The notes: generated by a model from the sequence alone, not told the origin. Counted from the first letter of the stretch, positions 7,378-18,909 are shown. The stretch: 64,000 nt of DNA from Serratia marcescens (GCF_029846115.1 NZ_JARVZZ010000001.1:3286001-3350000), one strand, 5' to 3'. Program-made: numbers and translations.

Positions 7378-8130
7378 TCAATAGGCGCCGGACAGCAGGG
7401 CGCCGGCGCCGGGGACGATCGGCTCCAGCTCCAGCGCGGTCAGCATCGCGTAAGTGGTGGCGATAGCGGCGGTGATCACCGGTTTGCCGGTTTGGGCCTC
7501 CACCGTCGGAACGGCCGGCAGCGAAGGCATCTGCACGCAGGCGGACAGCACGATAGCGTCGACCTCGCGTAAATCCATCTCGGCGACGATCCCCGGCAGC
7601 CTGGCCGGATCGTGCCGGCCGACGTCGAGGTTGTCCGGGATCTCCAGCGCGCGCCATACCTTGACCTCAATGCCTTCGTGCTGGATGTAGTCCACCACCA
7701 GCTGGGTCAGCGGTTTCATATAGGGCGCCACCAGCGCGATGCGTTTGGCGCCGATCACTTTCAGGCCGTTGACCAGCGCGCCGGCGCTGCTGATAACCGG
7801 CGCGGCGGCCTGATTGTCTTTCGTCACCTGCGCCAGCCTGGCCTGCGATTCGCGGTGGTAGCCCAGCCCCATCGCCATGATGGCCACCAGGCAGGCGTAG
7901 CCGAGCACGTCGACCCGCGCGTCGGAGAGCTCCAGCGCGCAGCGATCGGACTCGGCGTCCATCGCCGCCAGCTCTTCTTTATTGACGTGTTTCATGCGCA
8001 TGCGGCTGGAGTGAAAGGTGAAACGCTCCGGGCGTATCAGCTGGCGCGCGCCCAGCATCGCCGGGATCTCGGTTTCCATTGTGGTGTTGGAGCTGGGCAC
8101 GATCTGGCCGATGCGGTAGTGGTTGCTCAT
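7378..8130 (-). CDS. nicE: Maleate cis-trans isomerase
   Basis: A 250-residue Asp/Glu racemase-superfamily protein that isomerises maleate to fumarate, the last step of nicotinate degradation before the TCA cycle. The typical N-terminal VPSSNTTMETEIP (residues 11-23) and the paired catalytic cysteines Cys80 (LGYACLVA) and Cys198 (LSACVQMPS) are present. Spacing is 15 nt from nicD and 9 nt to nicF, so it is co-transcribed with both. Confidence 0.9.
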   Translation of the reverse strand: MSNHYRIGQIVPSSNTTMETEIPAMLGARQLIRPERFTFHSSRMRMKHVNKEELAAMDAESDRCALELSDARVDVLGYACLVAIMAMGLGYHRESQARLAQVTKDNQAAAPVISSAGALVNGLKVIGAKRIALVAPYMKPLTQLVVDYIQHEGIEVKVWRALEIPDNLDVGRHDPARLPGIVAEMDLREVDAIVLSACVQMPSLPAVPTVEAQTGKPVITAAIATTYAMLTALELEPIVPGAGALLSGAY

Positions 8131-8145
8131 GTCGGTGTTCCTCAG

Positions 8146-10112
<1,967 letters not shown>

Positions 10113-10146
10113 TCAGCGTAGGCCCAACGCGTGGCTGGACGATCGA

Positions 10147-10174
10147 TTTATAGTGTATGCACTAGATAACGCAA
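10147..10174 (-). promoter_or_regulatory. Candidate nicC promoter with embedded operator
   Basis: On the minus strand TTGCGT (10174-10169) and TATAAA (10152-10147) are 16 nt apart. Between them lies TAGTG-N4-CACTA (10151-10164), the first of two AGTG-N4-CACT palindromes in this gap. A regulator such as NicR bound there would block RNA polymerase. Confidence 0.5.
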
Positions 10175-10334
10175 AGTTGCAAAAGTGTTAAATCAGATCT
10201 TGCTCACGCTAATTGACGGCGAATTACTGTTAAACTCATGTTAATCACAGGATTGCAGAGGGATGAAATAGGACTTTCTTATGATGGACATTCGCGGCTT
10301 GCTTTCCTTTGCTTTTTTGACTTAGATAAAAACG

Positions 10335-10346
10335 AGTGTGTTCACT
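10335..10346 (+). promoter_or_regulatory. Second AGTG-N4-CACT palindrome, candidate NicR operator for nicX
   Basis: AGTGTGTTCACT has the same half-sites and spacing as the palindrome in the nicC promoter. It lies 7 nt after a possible -10 box TAGATA (10323-10328; TTGCTT -35 at 10299-10304, 18-nt spacer). One operator per divergent operon is the arrangement expected for a MarR-type repressor such as NicR. Confidence 0.5.
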
Positions 10347-10415
10347 TTAAATTGCTTGAGAAATAACCGCCGCCTTGCGGGCGTCGGACACCCTTGACGA
10401 GACAGGAGACAGGCC

Positions 10416-11474
10416 ATGGCGGTCAATGAAACCCAGTTGGTACAGCTGTTCGAGCAGGTGCTTACGCTGTCGAAGGTCGATGCTTCGCAGAGCGTGGCGA
10501 TTTTGAAAAGCCATTATTCCGATGCGCGCACGGTGCGTGCCGCGACCGACGCGGCGCTGCGGCTGGGCGCCAGGGTGTATGCCGTTGAGCTGCCGGCGTT
10601 CAACCATCCGCGGGCGATGGGCAACGACATGACCGCCTATTGCGGCGACACCGCGCTGACCGGCAACCTGGCGGCGCAGCGTGCGCTGGAGGCCGCCGAC
10701 CTGATCGTCGATACCATGATGCTGCTGCATTCACCGGAGCAGGAGCAGATCCTGAAAACCGGCACCCGCATCCTGCTGGCGGTGGAGCCGCCGGAGGTAC
10801 TGGCACGCATGTTGCCCAACGCGGAGGACAAGGCGCGGGTGCTGGCCGCCGCCGCCGTGCTGGAGCAGGCGAAGCTGATGCAGGTGACCTCCAGCGCCGG
10901 CAGTGATTTCCGCGCGCCGCTCGGGCAATACCCGACGGTGACCGAGTACGGCTATGCCGATGAACCGGGGCGCTGGGATCACTGGCCGAGCGGCTTCCTG
11001 TTCACCTGGCCGAATGAGGAGCAGGCGGAAGGGGTGCTGGTGCTGGAGGTCGGCGATATCTTGCTGCCGTTTAAAAGCTACGCGCGCGAACGCATCACGC
11101 TGGAGATCGAACAAGGGTTCGTCACCCGCATTCACGGCGGCTTCGAGGCGGAATACCTGCGCGAATACATGAAATACTTTGACGATCCGGAGGTGTACGG
11201 CATCTCGCACATCGGCTGGGGCCTGCAGCCGCGCGCCCAGTGGACGGCGATGGGCCTGCACGACAAGAACGACGGCATGTGCATGGACGCGCGCGCGTTC
11301 TACGGCAACTTCCTGTTCTCCACCGGGCCGAACACCGAAGTGGGCGGCACGCGCAAAACGCCTTGCCATATGGACATCGCGCTGCGCCGCTGCGACATCC
11401 ACCTCGACGGGCAAACGGTGGTGGCGGACGGGGAAGTGGTGGCGCCGGAGGCGTCGCGCGTGCGCCGGGCGTAA
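10416..11474 (+). CDS. nicX: 2,5-dihydroxypyridine 5,6-dioxygenase
   Basis: A 352-residue protein of the NicX family, an iron(II) extradiol-type ring-cleaving enzyme unrelated to classic extradiol dioxygenases and related in fold to M29 leucyl aminopeptidases. It opens 2,5-dihydroxypyridine to N-formylmaleamate, the substrate of NicD. Acid- and histidine-rich C-terminal blocks (YGISHIGWGLQP; KNDGMCMDARAF; CHMDIALRRC) probably hold the metal ligands. Start ATG follows GACAGGAGACAGGCC. First gene of the plus-strand nic operon. Confidence 0.9.
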   Translation: MAVNETQLVQLFEQVLTLSKVDASQSVAILKSHYSDARTVRAATDAALRLGARVYAVELPAFNHPRAMGNDMTAYCGDTALTGNLAAQRALEAADLIVDTMMLLHSPEQEQILKTGTRILLAVEPPEVLARMLPNAEDKARVLAAAAVLEQAKLMQVTSSAGSDFRAPLGQYPTVTEYGYADEPGRWDHWPSGFLFTWPNEEQAEGVLVLEVGDILLPFKSYARERITLEIEQGFVTRIHGGFEAEYLREYMKYFDDPEVYGISHIGWGLQPRAQWTAMGLHDKNDGMCMDARAFYGNFLFSTGPNTEVGGTRKTPCHMDIALRRCDIHLDGQTVVADGEVVAPEASRVRRA

Positions 11475-11540
11475 TCGTTGCTGCCAACGGCGGGGGTTTG
11501 TACTATTCTCGTGGATTCCATAGATGGTGAGAGTGACGCA

Positions 11541-12014
11541 ATGACGCCCCCCGAATACCCGTCAGCCGTGAGCGGCCAACCCGAAAATTATCATTTTACC
11601 GAGCAAGTCGGGCACCTGCTGCGCAAGGTTTATCAGCGCCATGTGGCGATTTTCCAGCAAAACGTCGGCGATTCGCAGCTGACGGCGGTGCAGTTCATCA
11701 CCCTGTGCGCGGTGCGCGATATGGGGCCGAGCTCGCTGACCGAGCTGGTGCAGGTGACGGCGGTGGATCAGGCCACCATACGCGGCATCGTCGAGCGGCT
11801 GAAGGCGCGCGATCTGATCACCGTGACGCCGGATCCGGTCGATCGGCGCAAGGTGGTGGTCGGCCTGACCGACGCCGGCGCCGTGCTGCTGACGGAAACG
11901 GTGCCACAGGCGGCGAAAATCACGGAGCTGACGTTCGGCACGCTCAACCCGGCCGAACGGATAGCGCTGATATTCCTGCTGAATAAAATGCTGGAAGATC
12001 CGCCCACCGGCTGA
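11541..12014 (+). CDS. nicR: MarR-family repressor of the nic genes
   Basis: A 157-residue MarR-type winged-helix protein: helix-turn-helix at about residues 60-85 (SSLTELVQVTAVDQATIRG) and the wing LITVTPDPVDRRKV. NicR of Pseudomonas represses the lower-pathway operons and is released by 6-hydroxynicotinate; the gene order nicX-nicR is the same here. The ATG at 11541 is chosen because the family domain starts shortly after it and GAGAG lies upstream. Likely operators are the AGTG-N4-CACT palindromes at 10151-10164 and 10335-10346. Confidence 0.85.
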   Translation: MTPPEYPSAVSGQPENYHFTEQVGHLLRKVYQRHVAIFQQNVGDSQLTAVQFITLCAVRDMGPSSLTELVQVTAVDQATIRGIVERLKARDLITVTPDPVDRRKVVVGLTDAGAVLLTETVPQAAKITELTFGTLNPAERIALIFLLNKMLEDPPTG

Positions 12015-12099
12015 TTCGCCCGCGCAACGTCGGTTGCCTGGTGGTCGGTGGCGAGAGGCCAGCCCATAAGACCATCATGTGCAGGCGGAGACGCGAACA

Positions 12100-12642
12100 A
12101 TGGCGATATCTGAAGTGCAGTCGCCCAGGGAAGGCGCGAACACCACGCTGACGGAGCATCCGCTGATGCTGTCGGTGAACGGCGAACAGCTTCATGCGCA
12201 GGTGATGGCGGATACGCCGCTCTTGCTGGTACTGCGCAACGATCTGGCGCTCAACGGCCCGAAATACGGCTGCGGCCTGGGCGAATGCGGTGCCTGTACC
12301 GTGTTGATCGACGGCGTGGCGGCGCGCTCCTGCGTGATCCCGGCGCTCGGCGTGTCCGGCCGGGCGATCGTGACCCTGGAAGGCCTTGGCGATCGCCAGC
12401 GCCTGCATCCGGTGCAGCGTGCCTTTATCGAAGAGCAGGCGGCGCAATGCGGCTACTGCCTCAATGGCATGATCATGACCACCAAAGCCCTGTTGGATCG
12501 CAATCCCGCCCCAAGCGAGGCGGAGATCCGTCAGGCGCTGTCCGGTAACCTGTGCCGCTGCGGCACCCATCTCGAAATCCTGCGTGCGGTTCAGCGCGCC
12601 ATCATTCTCTGCCGCGATGAGGACGCCCACGCCCATGACTGA
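12100..12642 (+). CDS. nicA: Nicotinate dehydrogenase, 2Fe-2S small subunit
   Basis: A 180-residue protein with the two [2Fe-2S] domains of molybdenum hydroxylases: the plant-type cluster CGLGECGACTVLIDG with a later Cys, and the helical-domain cluster CGYCLNGM plus LCRCG. With NicB it hydroxylates nicotinate at C6 and passes electrons to cytochromes. The ATG at 12100 has GGAG 9 nt upstream; an in-frame GTG at 12079 lacks a suitable site. The N-terminus carries about 20 residues more than the Pseudomonas protein. The stop overlaps the nicB start by 8 nt. Confidence 0.9.
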   Translation: MAISEVQSPREGANTTLTEHPLMLSVNGEQLHAQVMADTPLLLVLRNDLALNGPKYGCGLGECGACTVLIDGVAARSCVIPALGVSGRAIVTLEGLGDRQRLHPVQRAFIEEQAAQCGYCLNGMIMTTKALLDRNPAPSEAEIRQALSGNLCRCGTHLEILRAVQRAIILCRDEDAHAHD

Positions 12643-15600
12643 TTCCCGTCCCTCATCGCCGATCCAGGCCGAATTGTTGCAGCGCGACGGTGTGCTGCTG
12701 ATCGTCGACAGCGTGCAACCGCCGTCGGGGCCGGTGCCCAAAGGGCAAGTTCCGGTGCTGAAGCCCAAGGAGCAAGGGCTGTTTATCGCCCTGTGCGGCA
12801 GCGGCGAAATCTATGCCTTTAACGGCCATGTCGATCTCGGCACCGGCGTGCGCACCGCGCTCGGCCAGATTGTCGCCGAAGAGCTGTACCTGCGCATGGA
12901 TCAGGTGCAAATGGTGTTGGGCGATACCGAGCGCGCGCCGAATCAGGGCGCGACCATCGCCAGCGCCACGCTGCAGATCTCCGCCGTGCCGCTGCGCAAC
13001 GCCGCCGCCGAAGCACGCCGTTGGCTGTTGCGCCAGGCGGCGCAGCGCTTCGATGCACCGGTGGAACAGCTGACGCTGGAGGAGGGCGTGATCCGCAGCC
13101 CGCAGGGGCAGGCGCTCAGCTACGCCGAGCTGGTGGCCGGCGGTCATGTCGAGCTGTCGATTTCCGGCGACGCGCCGCTGAAACCGCAGGCGGAGTATCG
13201 CCTGGTGGGCACCAGCGCCGCGCGCGTCGATATTCCGGCCAAGGCGACCGGCGAAACCACCTATGTACACGATATGCGCCTGCCGAACATGCTGCACGGC
13301 CGGGTGGTGCGGCCGCCCTATGCCGGGTACGACAGCGGCGAATTTGTCGGCACCAGCCTGCTGGCGGTGGATGAAACCTCGATCGCGCATATTCCCAGCA
13401 TCGTCAAACTGGTGGTGATCGGCGATTTCATCGGCATTGTCGCCGAGCGCGAAGAGCAGGCGATCAAGGCGGCGCAGGCGCTGCAGGTCAGTTGGAAAGA
13501 CTGGCGGCGTAATTTGCCGCAGATGACCGACGTGGCGCAGGCGCTGCGCGACAACCCGCATTCGACCCGGGTGGTGCACGATACCGGCGATGTGGACGCG
13601 GCGCTGGCGGCGGCCGACAGGCGTTTCACCCGCAGCTACCTGTGGCCGTATCAGCTGCATGCCTCGATTGGCCCTTCCTGCGCGCTGGCGGACTACCGGC
13701 CGGAGCGTCTGCAGGTCTGGTCAGGCAGCCAGAACCCGCACATGCTGCGCGCCGATCTGGCCTGGCTGCTGGAATACCCGGAAGCGCAGATCGAGATCGT
13801 TCGCATGGAGGCGGCCGGTTGCTATGGCCGCAATTGCGCCGATGACGTCTGCGCCGACGCGGCGCTGCTGTCGCGCGCGGTGGGCAGGCCGGTGCGGGTG
13901 CAGCTGACCCGCGAACAAGAACATGTGTGGGAACCGAAGGGCACGGCACAGCTGATGGAGGTGGACGGCGGGCTGGACGCCGCCGGGCACCCGGTCGCCT
14001 ACGACTTTCGCACCTATTATCCTTCCAACGGCGCGCCGACGCTGGCGCTGCTGCTGACCGGCCGGGTCGAGCCGCTGCCGGTAGCCTATGAAATGGGCGA
14101 CCGTACCTCGGTGCCGCCTTATGAGTATCCGGCGCTGCGCGTCAGCATCGAGGACATGGCGCCGATCGTGCGCGCCTCCTGGATGCGCGGCGTTTCCGCT
14201 TTGCCGAACACCTTCGCCCACGAATCTTATATCGATGAGCTGGCCCACGCCGCCGGCGTCGATCCGCTGGAATACCGGTTGCGCTATATCCATGACGAAC
14301 GCGCCAGTGAGCTGATGCGCAGCACCGCAGAGCGCGCCGGCTGGACGCCGCATACCGAACCGATGCAGACCCCGGCGGAAGACGGCGTGCTGCGCGGGCG
14401 CGGCTTTGCCTACGCCCGTTACATCCACAGCAAGTTTCCCGGCTTTGGCGCGGCCTGGGCCGCCTGGGTGGCCGACGTGGCGATCGACAAAGCCAGCGGC
14501 GAAGTGGCGGTGACGCGCATCGTGGTTGGCCACGACGCGGGCATGATGGTCAACCCGGACGGCGTGCGCCACCAAATTCACGGCAACGTGTTGCAATCGA
14601 CCAGCCGGGTGTTGAAAGAGCGCGTGACCTTTGAGGAATCGACGGTCTCCGCCAAAGAATGGGGGGCTTACCCGATCCTGACCTTCCCGGAGGTGCCGGA
14701 GGTGGACGTGGTGATGATGCCGCGCCCTTACGATCCGCCGCTGGGCGCCGGGGAGTCGGCGTCGGTGCCCAGCGCGGCGGCCATCGCCAACGCGGTGTTC
14801 GACGCCACCGGCATTCGTTTTCGCGAGCTGCCGATCACCTCGGATAAGCTGCGAGAGGCGCTGAACGGACCGGACGCCGAGCGGCAGGCCGCACCGCCCA
14901 AGAAAAAGAAGCGCGGCAAATGGTGGTTCGGCGGTGCGGCGGGGCTGTTCGGCGCGGTGCTGGGCATCGCGGGCAGCGCCTTGCCGTGGCGGACGGAGAT
15001 CGCGCCGGTGGCGACGCCCGGCGCCGGCACCTGGTCGGCCGCCACCCTGGAGCGCGGCCGCCAGTTGGCCGCCGCCGGAGACTGCGCGGTTTGCCATACC
15101 GCGTCGGAAGGGGCGACCAACGCCGGCGGGCTGGCGATGGCGACGCCGTTCGGCACGCTCTACAGCACCAACATTACCCCGGACGTGGCAACCGGCATCG
15201 GCAACTGGTCATTTACCGCGTTCGATCGGGCGATGCGCCAGGGCATCGCCCGCGACGGCCGTCATCTGTATCCGGCATTTCCTTACACCGCATTCAGCAA
15301 GATGACCGACGGTGACATGCAGGCGCTGTACGCTTATCTGATGTCGCAACCGGCGGTGCGACAGAGCAATCCGGCCAATCAGATGCGCTTCCCGTTTAAC
15401 CTGCGGCCGCTGATGGCCGGCTGGAACGCGCTGTTTCTGCGCCAGGGAGAATATCAACCCGATCCGCAACAAAGCGCGCAATGGAACCGCGGCGCTTATC
15501 TGGTCAACGGGCTCGGCCACTGCGCCGCCTGCCATTCGCCGCGCAATCTGCTGGGGGCGGAAAAGGGCGGCGCGGCTTTCCTGGCGGGGGGGATGGTGGA

Positions 15601-16207
15601 CGGATGGGAAACACCGGCGCTGAATCAATTGGCCAATGCGGACAAACCCTGGACCGAGGAACAGCTGTTTCAGTACTTCCGCAGCGGGCATTCCGCCGAG
15701 CACGGCGTGGCGGCCGGGCCGATGGGGCCGGTGGTCAGTGAACTGGCGACGTTGCCGGAGAGTGATTTGCGGGCGATGGCCAACTATGTGATGTCGCTGA
15801 GCACCAAGGCGACGCTGAATGTGGAACCGCAGGTGCAGTTGGCGGCCCGCGCATTGCCGGCGGCGGGGCAACTGGCCGGCGAGCGGCTGTTTCAGGGCGC
15901 TTGCCAGGCCTGCCACAGCGCCGCCGCCGGGGGGCCGCAGCTGTTCGGCGTCAGCCCGGATCTGGCCAATAACACCAATATCTTCAGCGATCGCCCCGAT
16001 AACCTGATCAAGGTGATCCTGCAAGGGATCCCCCAACCGGCCACCGCTGAATTGGGGTTTATGCCGGGCTTTAAGGACAGTTTTTCCGATCGGCAGGTGA
16101 CGGCGCTGGTGAATTATCTGCGCCAACGCTATGCCGGCGACAAACCGGCCTGGCGCGACGTGGAGGCGCAGGTGGCGCGGCTGCGCGCGGAGCCGGGGAA
16201 TCATTAA
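12635..16207 (+). CDS. nicB: Nicotinate dehydrogenase, molybdopterin/triheme cytochrome subunit
   Basis: A 1,190-residue fusion matching NicB. Residues about 30-745 form the molybdopterin-binding (xanthine dehydrogenase-like) part, including GAGESASVPSAAAIANAV. A basic stretch (KKKKRGK) and a membrane helix (about 762-784) follow, then three c-type heme sites: CAVCH at 817, CAACH at 963 and CQACH at 1090. No N-terminal signal is visible, so the helix should anchor the protein with hemes in the periplasm and molybdenum centre inside. Electrons go to the respiratory chain, not NAD. Start ATG 12635 lies in the nicA 3' end. Confidence 0.92.
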   Translation: MTDSRPSSPIQAELLQRDGVLLIVDSVQPPSGPVPKGQVPVLKPKEQGLFIALCGSGEIYAFNGHVDLGTGVRTALGQIVAEELYLRMDQVQMVLGDTERAPNQGATIASATLQISAVPLRNAAAEARRWLLRQAAQRFDAPVEQLTLEEGVIRSPQGQALSYAELVAGGHVELSISGDAPLKPQAEYRLVGTSAARVDIPAKATGETTYVHDMRLPNMLHGRVVRPPYAGYDSGEFVGTSLLAVDETSIAHIPSIVKLVVIGDFIGIVAEREEQAIKAAQALQVSWKDWRRNLPQMTDVAQALRDNPHSTRVVHDTGDVDAALAAADRRFTRSYLWPYQLHASIGPSCALADYRPERLQVWSGSQNPHMLRADLAWLLEYPEAQIEIVRMEAAGCYGRNCADDVCADAALLSRAVGRPVRVQLTREQEHVWEPKGTAQLMEVDGGLDAAGHPVAYDFRTYYPSNGAPTLALLLTGRVEPLPVAYEMGDRTSVPPYEYPALRVSIEDMAPIVRASWMRGVSALPNTFAHESYIDELAHAAGVDPLEYRLRYIHDERASELMRSTAERAGWTPHTEPMQTPAEDGVLRGRGFAYARYIHSKFPGFGAAWAAWVADVAIDKASGEVAVTRIVVGHDAGMMVNPDGVRHQIHGNVLQSTSRVLKERVTFEESTVSAKEWGAYPILTFPEVPEVDVVMMPRPYDPPLGAGESASVPSAAAIANAVFDATGIRFRELPITSDKLREALNGPDAERQAAPPKKKKRGKWWFGGAAGLFGAVLGIAGSALPWRTEIAPVATPGAGTWSAATLERGRQLAAAGDCAVCHTASEGATNAGGLAMATPFGTLYSTNITPDVATGIGNWSFTAFDRAMRQGIARDGRHLYPAFPYTAFSKMTDGDMQALYAYLMSQPAVRQSNPANQMRFPFNLRPLMAGWNALFLRQGEYQPDPQQSAQWNRGAYLVNGLGHCAACHSPRNLLGAEKGGAAFLAGGMVDGWETPALNQLANADKPWTEEQLFQYFRSGHSAEHGVAAGPMGPVVSELATLPESDLRAMANYVMSLSTKATLNVEPQVQLAARALPAAGQLAGERLFQGACQACHSAAAGGPQLFGVSPDLANNTNIFSDRPDNLIKVILQGIPQPATAELGFMPGFKDSFSDRQVTALVNYLRQRYAGDKPAWRDVEAQVARLRAEPGNH

Positions 16208-16306
16208 CATTGTAAATTGTTACATTGGGTTATTGACTGGCGACGTTCATTCGGGGATTAATGTGAGCCTGATTTTTACCTTACCTATAAAAAACAGGAT
16301 GTTAAC

Positions 16307-17167
16307 ATGGCATTAACCACGCACAAAATGGAAAGCGGCCTGGCCGTAACAGTTCGTTTACCTGATAACCCGGCCAAGGTTCCGGCGATTATTCTGTGTC
16401 ACGGCTTCTGCGGCATTCAGGAGCTGTTGCTGCCGGCCTTTGCCGAGGCCTTCGTCAACGCCGGTTTTGCGGCGGTGACGTTTGACTATCGCGGCTTCGG
16501 CGCCAGCGAGGGTGAACGCGGGCGGCTGGTACCGGCGCTGCAGATTGAGGATATCCTGGCGGTGAGCCGGTGGGTGCAAACGCAGCCGCAGATCGACAGC
16601 GAGCGCATCGGCCTGTGGGGCACGTCGTTTGGCGGCTGCCACGTGTTCGGCGCTGCCGCGGCCGATCCGGCCATCAAGTGCGTCGTTAGCCAGTTGGCTT
16701 TCGCCGACGGGGAAACCATCGTGACGGGGAAAATGGCCGCCGACGAAAAACAGGCGTTCATCGCCACGCTGGACAAAATGGCGGAGAAGAAGCAGGCCAC
16801 CGGCAAAGAGATGTTTGTCGCCGTCACCCGGGTGTTGAGCGATGACGAGTCGAAGGCGTTCTTCGAGGAGAACAAGGCGCGTTACCCGGCGATGGACATC
16901 AAGATCCCGTTCCTGACCGTGCGCGAAACGCTGCGCTATCAGCCGCGTGACAATGCGGCGCGAGTCACATGCCCGGCGCTGGTGGTGGTGGCGGGCGGCG
17001 ATACCGTCAATCCGCCGGAGCAGGGCATCGCGCTGTATGAGGCAGTAGGCAGCGCGAAGAAGGCGCTGCATGTCGAGCAGAATGCGAAGCACTATGACAT
17101 GTACGCCGGCCCGCATTTCGCCGGCATCATCGGGCGTCAGATCGCCTGGTTCAACGATCACCTGTAA
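16307..17167 (+). CDS. Alpha/beta hydrolase, substrate unknown
   Basis: A 286-residue alpha/beta hydrolase of the dienelactone hydrolase/prolyl oligopeptidase-like group. The nucleophile Ser107 is in WGTSFGG, the oxyanion region is CHGFCGIQE (31-39), and the catalytic His is probably in AKHYDMYAG. No signal peptide. It follows nicB by 99 nt, has a poor ribosome-binding site and overlaps the 3' end of the facing LysR gene by 17 nt. A role in nicotinate use is possible but unsupported. Confidence 0.75.
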   Translation: MALTTHKMESGLAVTVRLPDNPAKVPAIILCHGFCGIQELLLPAFAEAFVNAGFAAVTFDYRGFGASEGERGRLVPALQIEDILAVSRWVQTQPQIDSERIGLWGTSFGGCHVFGAAAADPAIKCVVSQLAFADGETIVTGKMAADEKQAFIATLDKMAEKKQATGKEMFVAVTRVLSDDESKAFFEENKARYPAMDIKIPFLTVRETLRYQPRDNAARVTCPALVVVAGGDTVNPPEQGIALYEAVGSAKKALHVEQNAKHYDMYAGPHFAGIIGRQIAWFNDHL

Positions 17168-18056
17168 GACCGTCTCCCCCCTGGCGCAGGAATGCCACCA
17201 GCCGCTGCGCCGGCAGCGGCAGCTGCGCCCGTTCACGTACCACAATCGACAGGTTCCGGGTCGCCCAGTCGTCCGTGAGCGGCAGAGCGCCATGCCGGAT
17301 CTCCGGATGGCGTTGGGCGCTCTCTTCCGGCACCACCGCCAGCCCGGCGCCGCGCAGCACCATGCGGCAGATGGCGTCGAAATTAGCGGCGCGCGCCCGT
17401 AGCCGCATCGGGCCGCCGCTGCGTATCGCCAGCTGCTCCAGATGCTGTTGCAGCGCGCTCTGTTCCGGCAGGCCGATGAAATCAAAAGGCAGGGCATCCG
17501 CAAAGCTGAGTGGGCGGCGGCCGCTGAGCGCATGCCCCGGCGGCAGCGCCAGCACCAGACGATCCTGCCGGAAGGGGTAGCTTGCCAGCCCGCGCAGATC
17601 GGCGTGATCCGCCACGATGCCGATATCCGCCGCCCGTTCGGCGATCGCCTGCGCGATGGCCGGGCTGGGCAGCTCCTCCAGTGCGATGTCAGTGTGCGGG
17701 TGCAGCACCAGAAAATCCGCCAACAGCTCCGGCAAAAAGGCGTCGGCGGCGACGGTATTGGCGACGATGCGCAGCTGGCTGCGCTGGCCCGGCGCAAACT
17801 CGGCCATGTCACCGCGCAGCAGGTCGCGCTGCTGCAGCAGCACGCGCGCGTGTTGCAACAGGCGCTCACCGGCGGGCGTCGCCTGGACGCCGCGTGGATT
17901 GCGCGTCAGCAGCGCCACGCCGGCCTGTTGCTCCAGCCCGCGCATGCGTGCGCTGGCGGCGGCCAGCGACAGCGCGACGCGCTCGGCGCCGGCGGTGATG
18001 CTGCCGGTCTCAAGCACCGCCGCCAACAGTCGCAGATCGATAAAGTCAAAATGCAT
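17151..18056 (-). CDS. LysR-family regulator
   Basis: A 301-residue LysR regulator: the N-terminal winged helix (MHFDFIDLRLLAAVLETGSI, with the recognition helix in about residues 15-40) and a C-terminal effector domain. The ATG at 18056 is the only start that gives the standard N-terminus. It is divergent from the TauE-type permease gene, 106 nt away, and is likely to control it. Confidence 0.85.
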   Translation of the reverse strand: MHFDFIDLRLLAAVLETGSITAGAERVALSLAAASARMRGLEQQAGVALLTRNPRGVQATPAGERLLQHARVLLQQRDLLRGDMAEFAPGQRSQLRIVANTVAADAFLPELLADFLVLHPHTDIALEELPSPAIAQAIAERAADIGIVADHADLRGLASYPFRQDRLVLALPPGHALSGRRPLSFADALPFDFIGLPEQSALQQHLEQLAIRSGGPMRLRARAANFDAICRMVLRGAGLAVVPEESAQRHPEIRHGALPLTDDWATRNLSIVVRERAQLPLPAQRLVAFLRQGGDGLTGDR

Positions 18057-18162
18057 GCGTTCTTCCTCTGTTTTTGCCGCAGGCAGGCTCTGCCATTGCC
18101 GCATTGTGCCGCGCCGTGCCGCCGGCCACAATCGGGCCGTTGATTGCCATAAGGATAGACGT

Positions 18163-18909
18163 ATGCCGCTGACGTTACTCGAGATTATCGCCCTGACGGG
18201 CATTTTTACGCTGGCCGGCACGGTCAAGGGAGCGATCGGCCTGGGCTTGCCGACGGTGTCGATGGGGCTGCTCAGCCTGATGATGCCGCCGGGACAGGCC
18301 GCCGCGCTGCTGCTGTTGCCTTCGCTGGTCACCAATCTGTGGCAGTTGCTGTGCGGGCCGCGACTGGGGCCGCTGTGCCGCCGGCTCTGGCCGATGATGC
18401 TGTGCGTCACGCTGGGCACGTTGCTGAGCGCCGGCGCGCTCACCGCTACCGACGGCCGCCTGGCGCCGCTGGCGCTGGGCGTTTGCCTGATCGGCTATGC
18501 GCTGTTGGGATTCACCCGTTTCGATTGGCGCGTTTCCGCCACGGCGGAGCCTTGGCTGGGGCCGCTGTGCGGCCTGGTGACCGGTGCGCTGACCGGCGCC
18601 ACCGGCGTATTCGTCATACCGGCGGTGCCCTATCTGAACGCATTGGGCCTGGCGCGTGACGATCTGGTGCAGGCGCTGGGGCTGTCGTTCACCGTCTCGA
18701 CGCTGGCGCTGGCCGCCGGATTAGCCTGGCATCAAGCGCTGCCCGGCGCGCTGCTCGGTGGTTCGCTGTTGGCGCTGTTGCCGGCGTTGGCCGGCATGTG
18801 GCTGGGCGGTATCGTACGTCGTCACAGCAGTCCGCTGATTTTTCGTCGCCTTTTCTTTATTGGGTTATTAATCTTGGGCGTTGAGATTGTTTGGCGTTCA
18901 ATTAATTAA
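18163..18909 (+). CDS. TauE/SafE-family membrane permease
   Basis: A 248-residue protein with about eight membrane helices and the duplicated TauE/SafE pattern: the first repeat near GAIGLGLPTVSMG, the second near GALTGATGVFVIPAVPYL. Members export sulfite, sulfoacetate or other organic anions; the substrate here cannot be read from sequence. ATG 18163 has AAGGA 9 nt upstream. Divergent from a LysR gene. Confidence 0.82.
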   Translation: MPLTLLEIIALTGIFTLAGTVKGAIGLGLPTVSMGLLSLMMPPGQAAALLLLPSLVTNLWQLLCGPRLGPLCRRLWPMMLCVTLGTLLSAGALTATDGRLAPLALGVCLIGYALLGFTRFDWRVSATAEPWLGPLCGLVTGALTGATGVFVIPAVPYLNALGLARDDLVQALGLSFTVSTLALAAGLAWHQALPGALLGGSLLALLPALAGMWLGGIVRRHSSPLIFRRLFFIGLLILGVEIVWRSIN

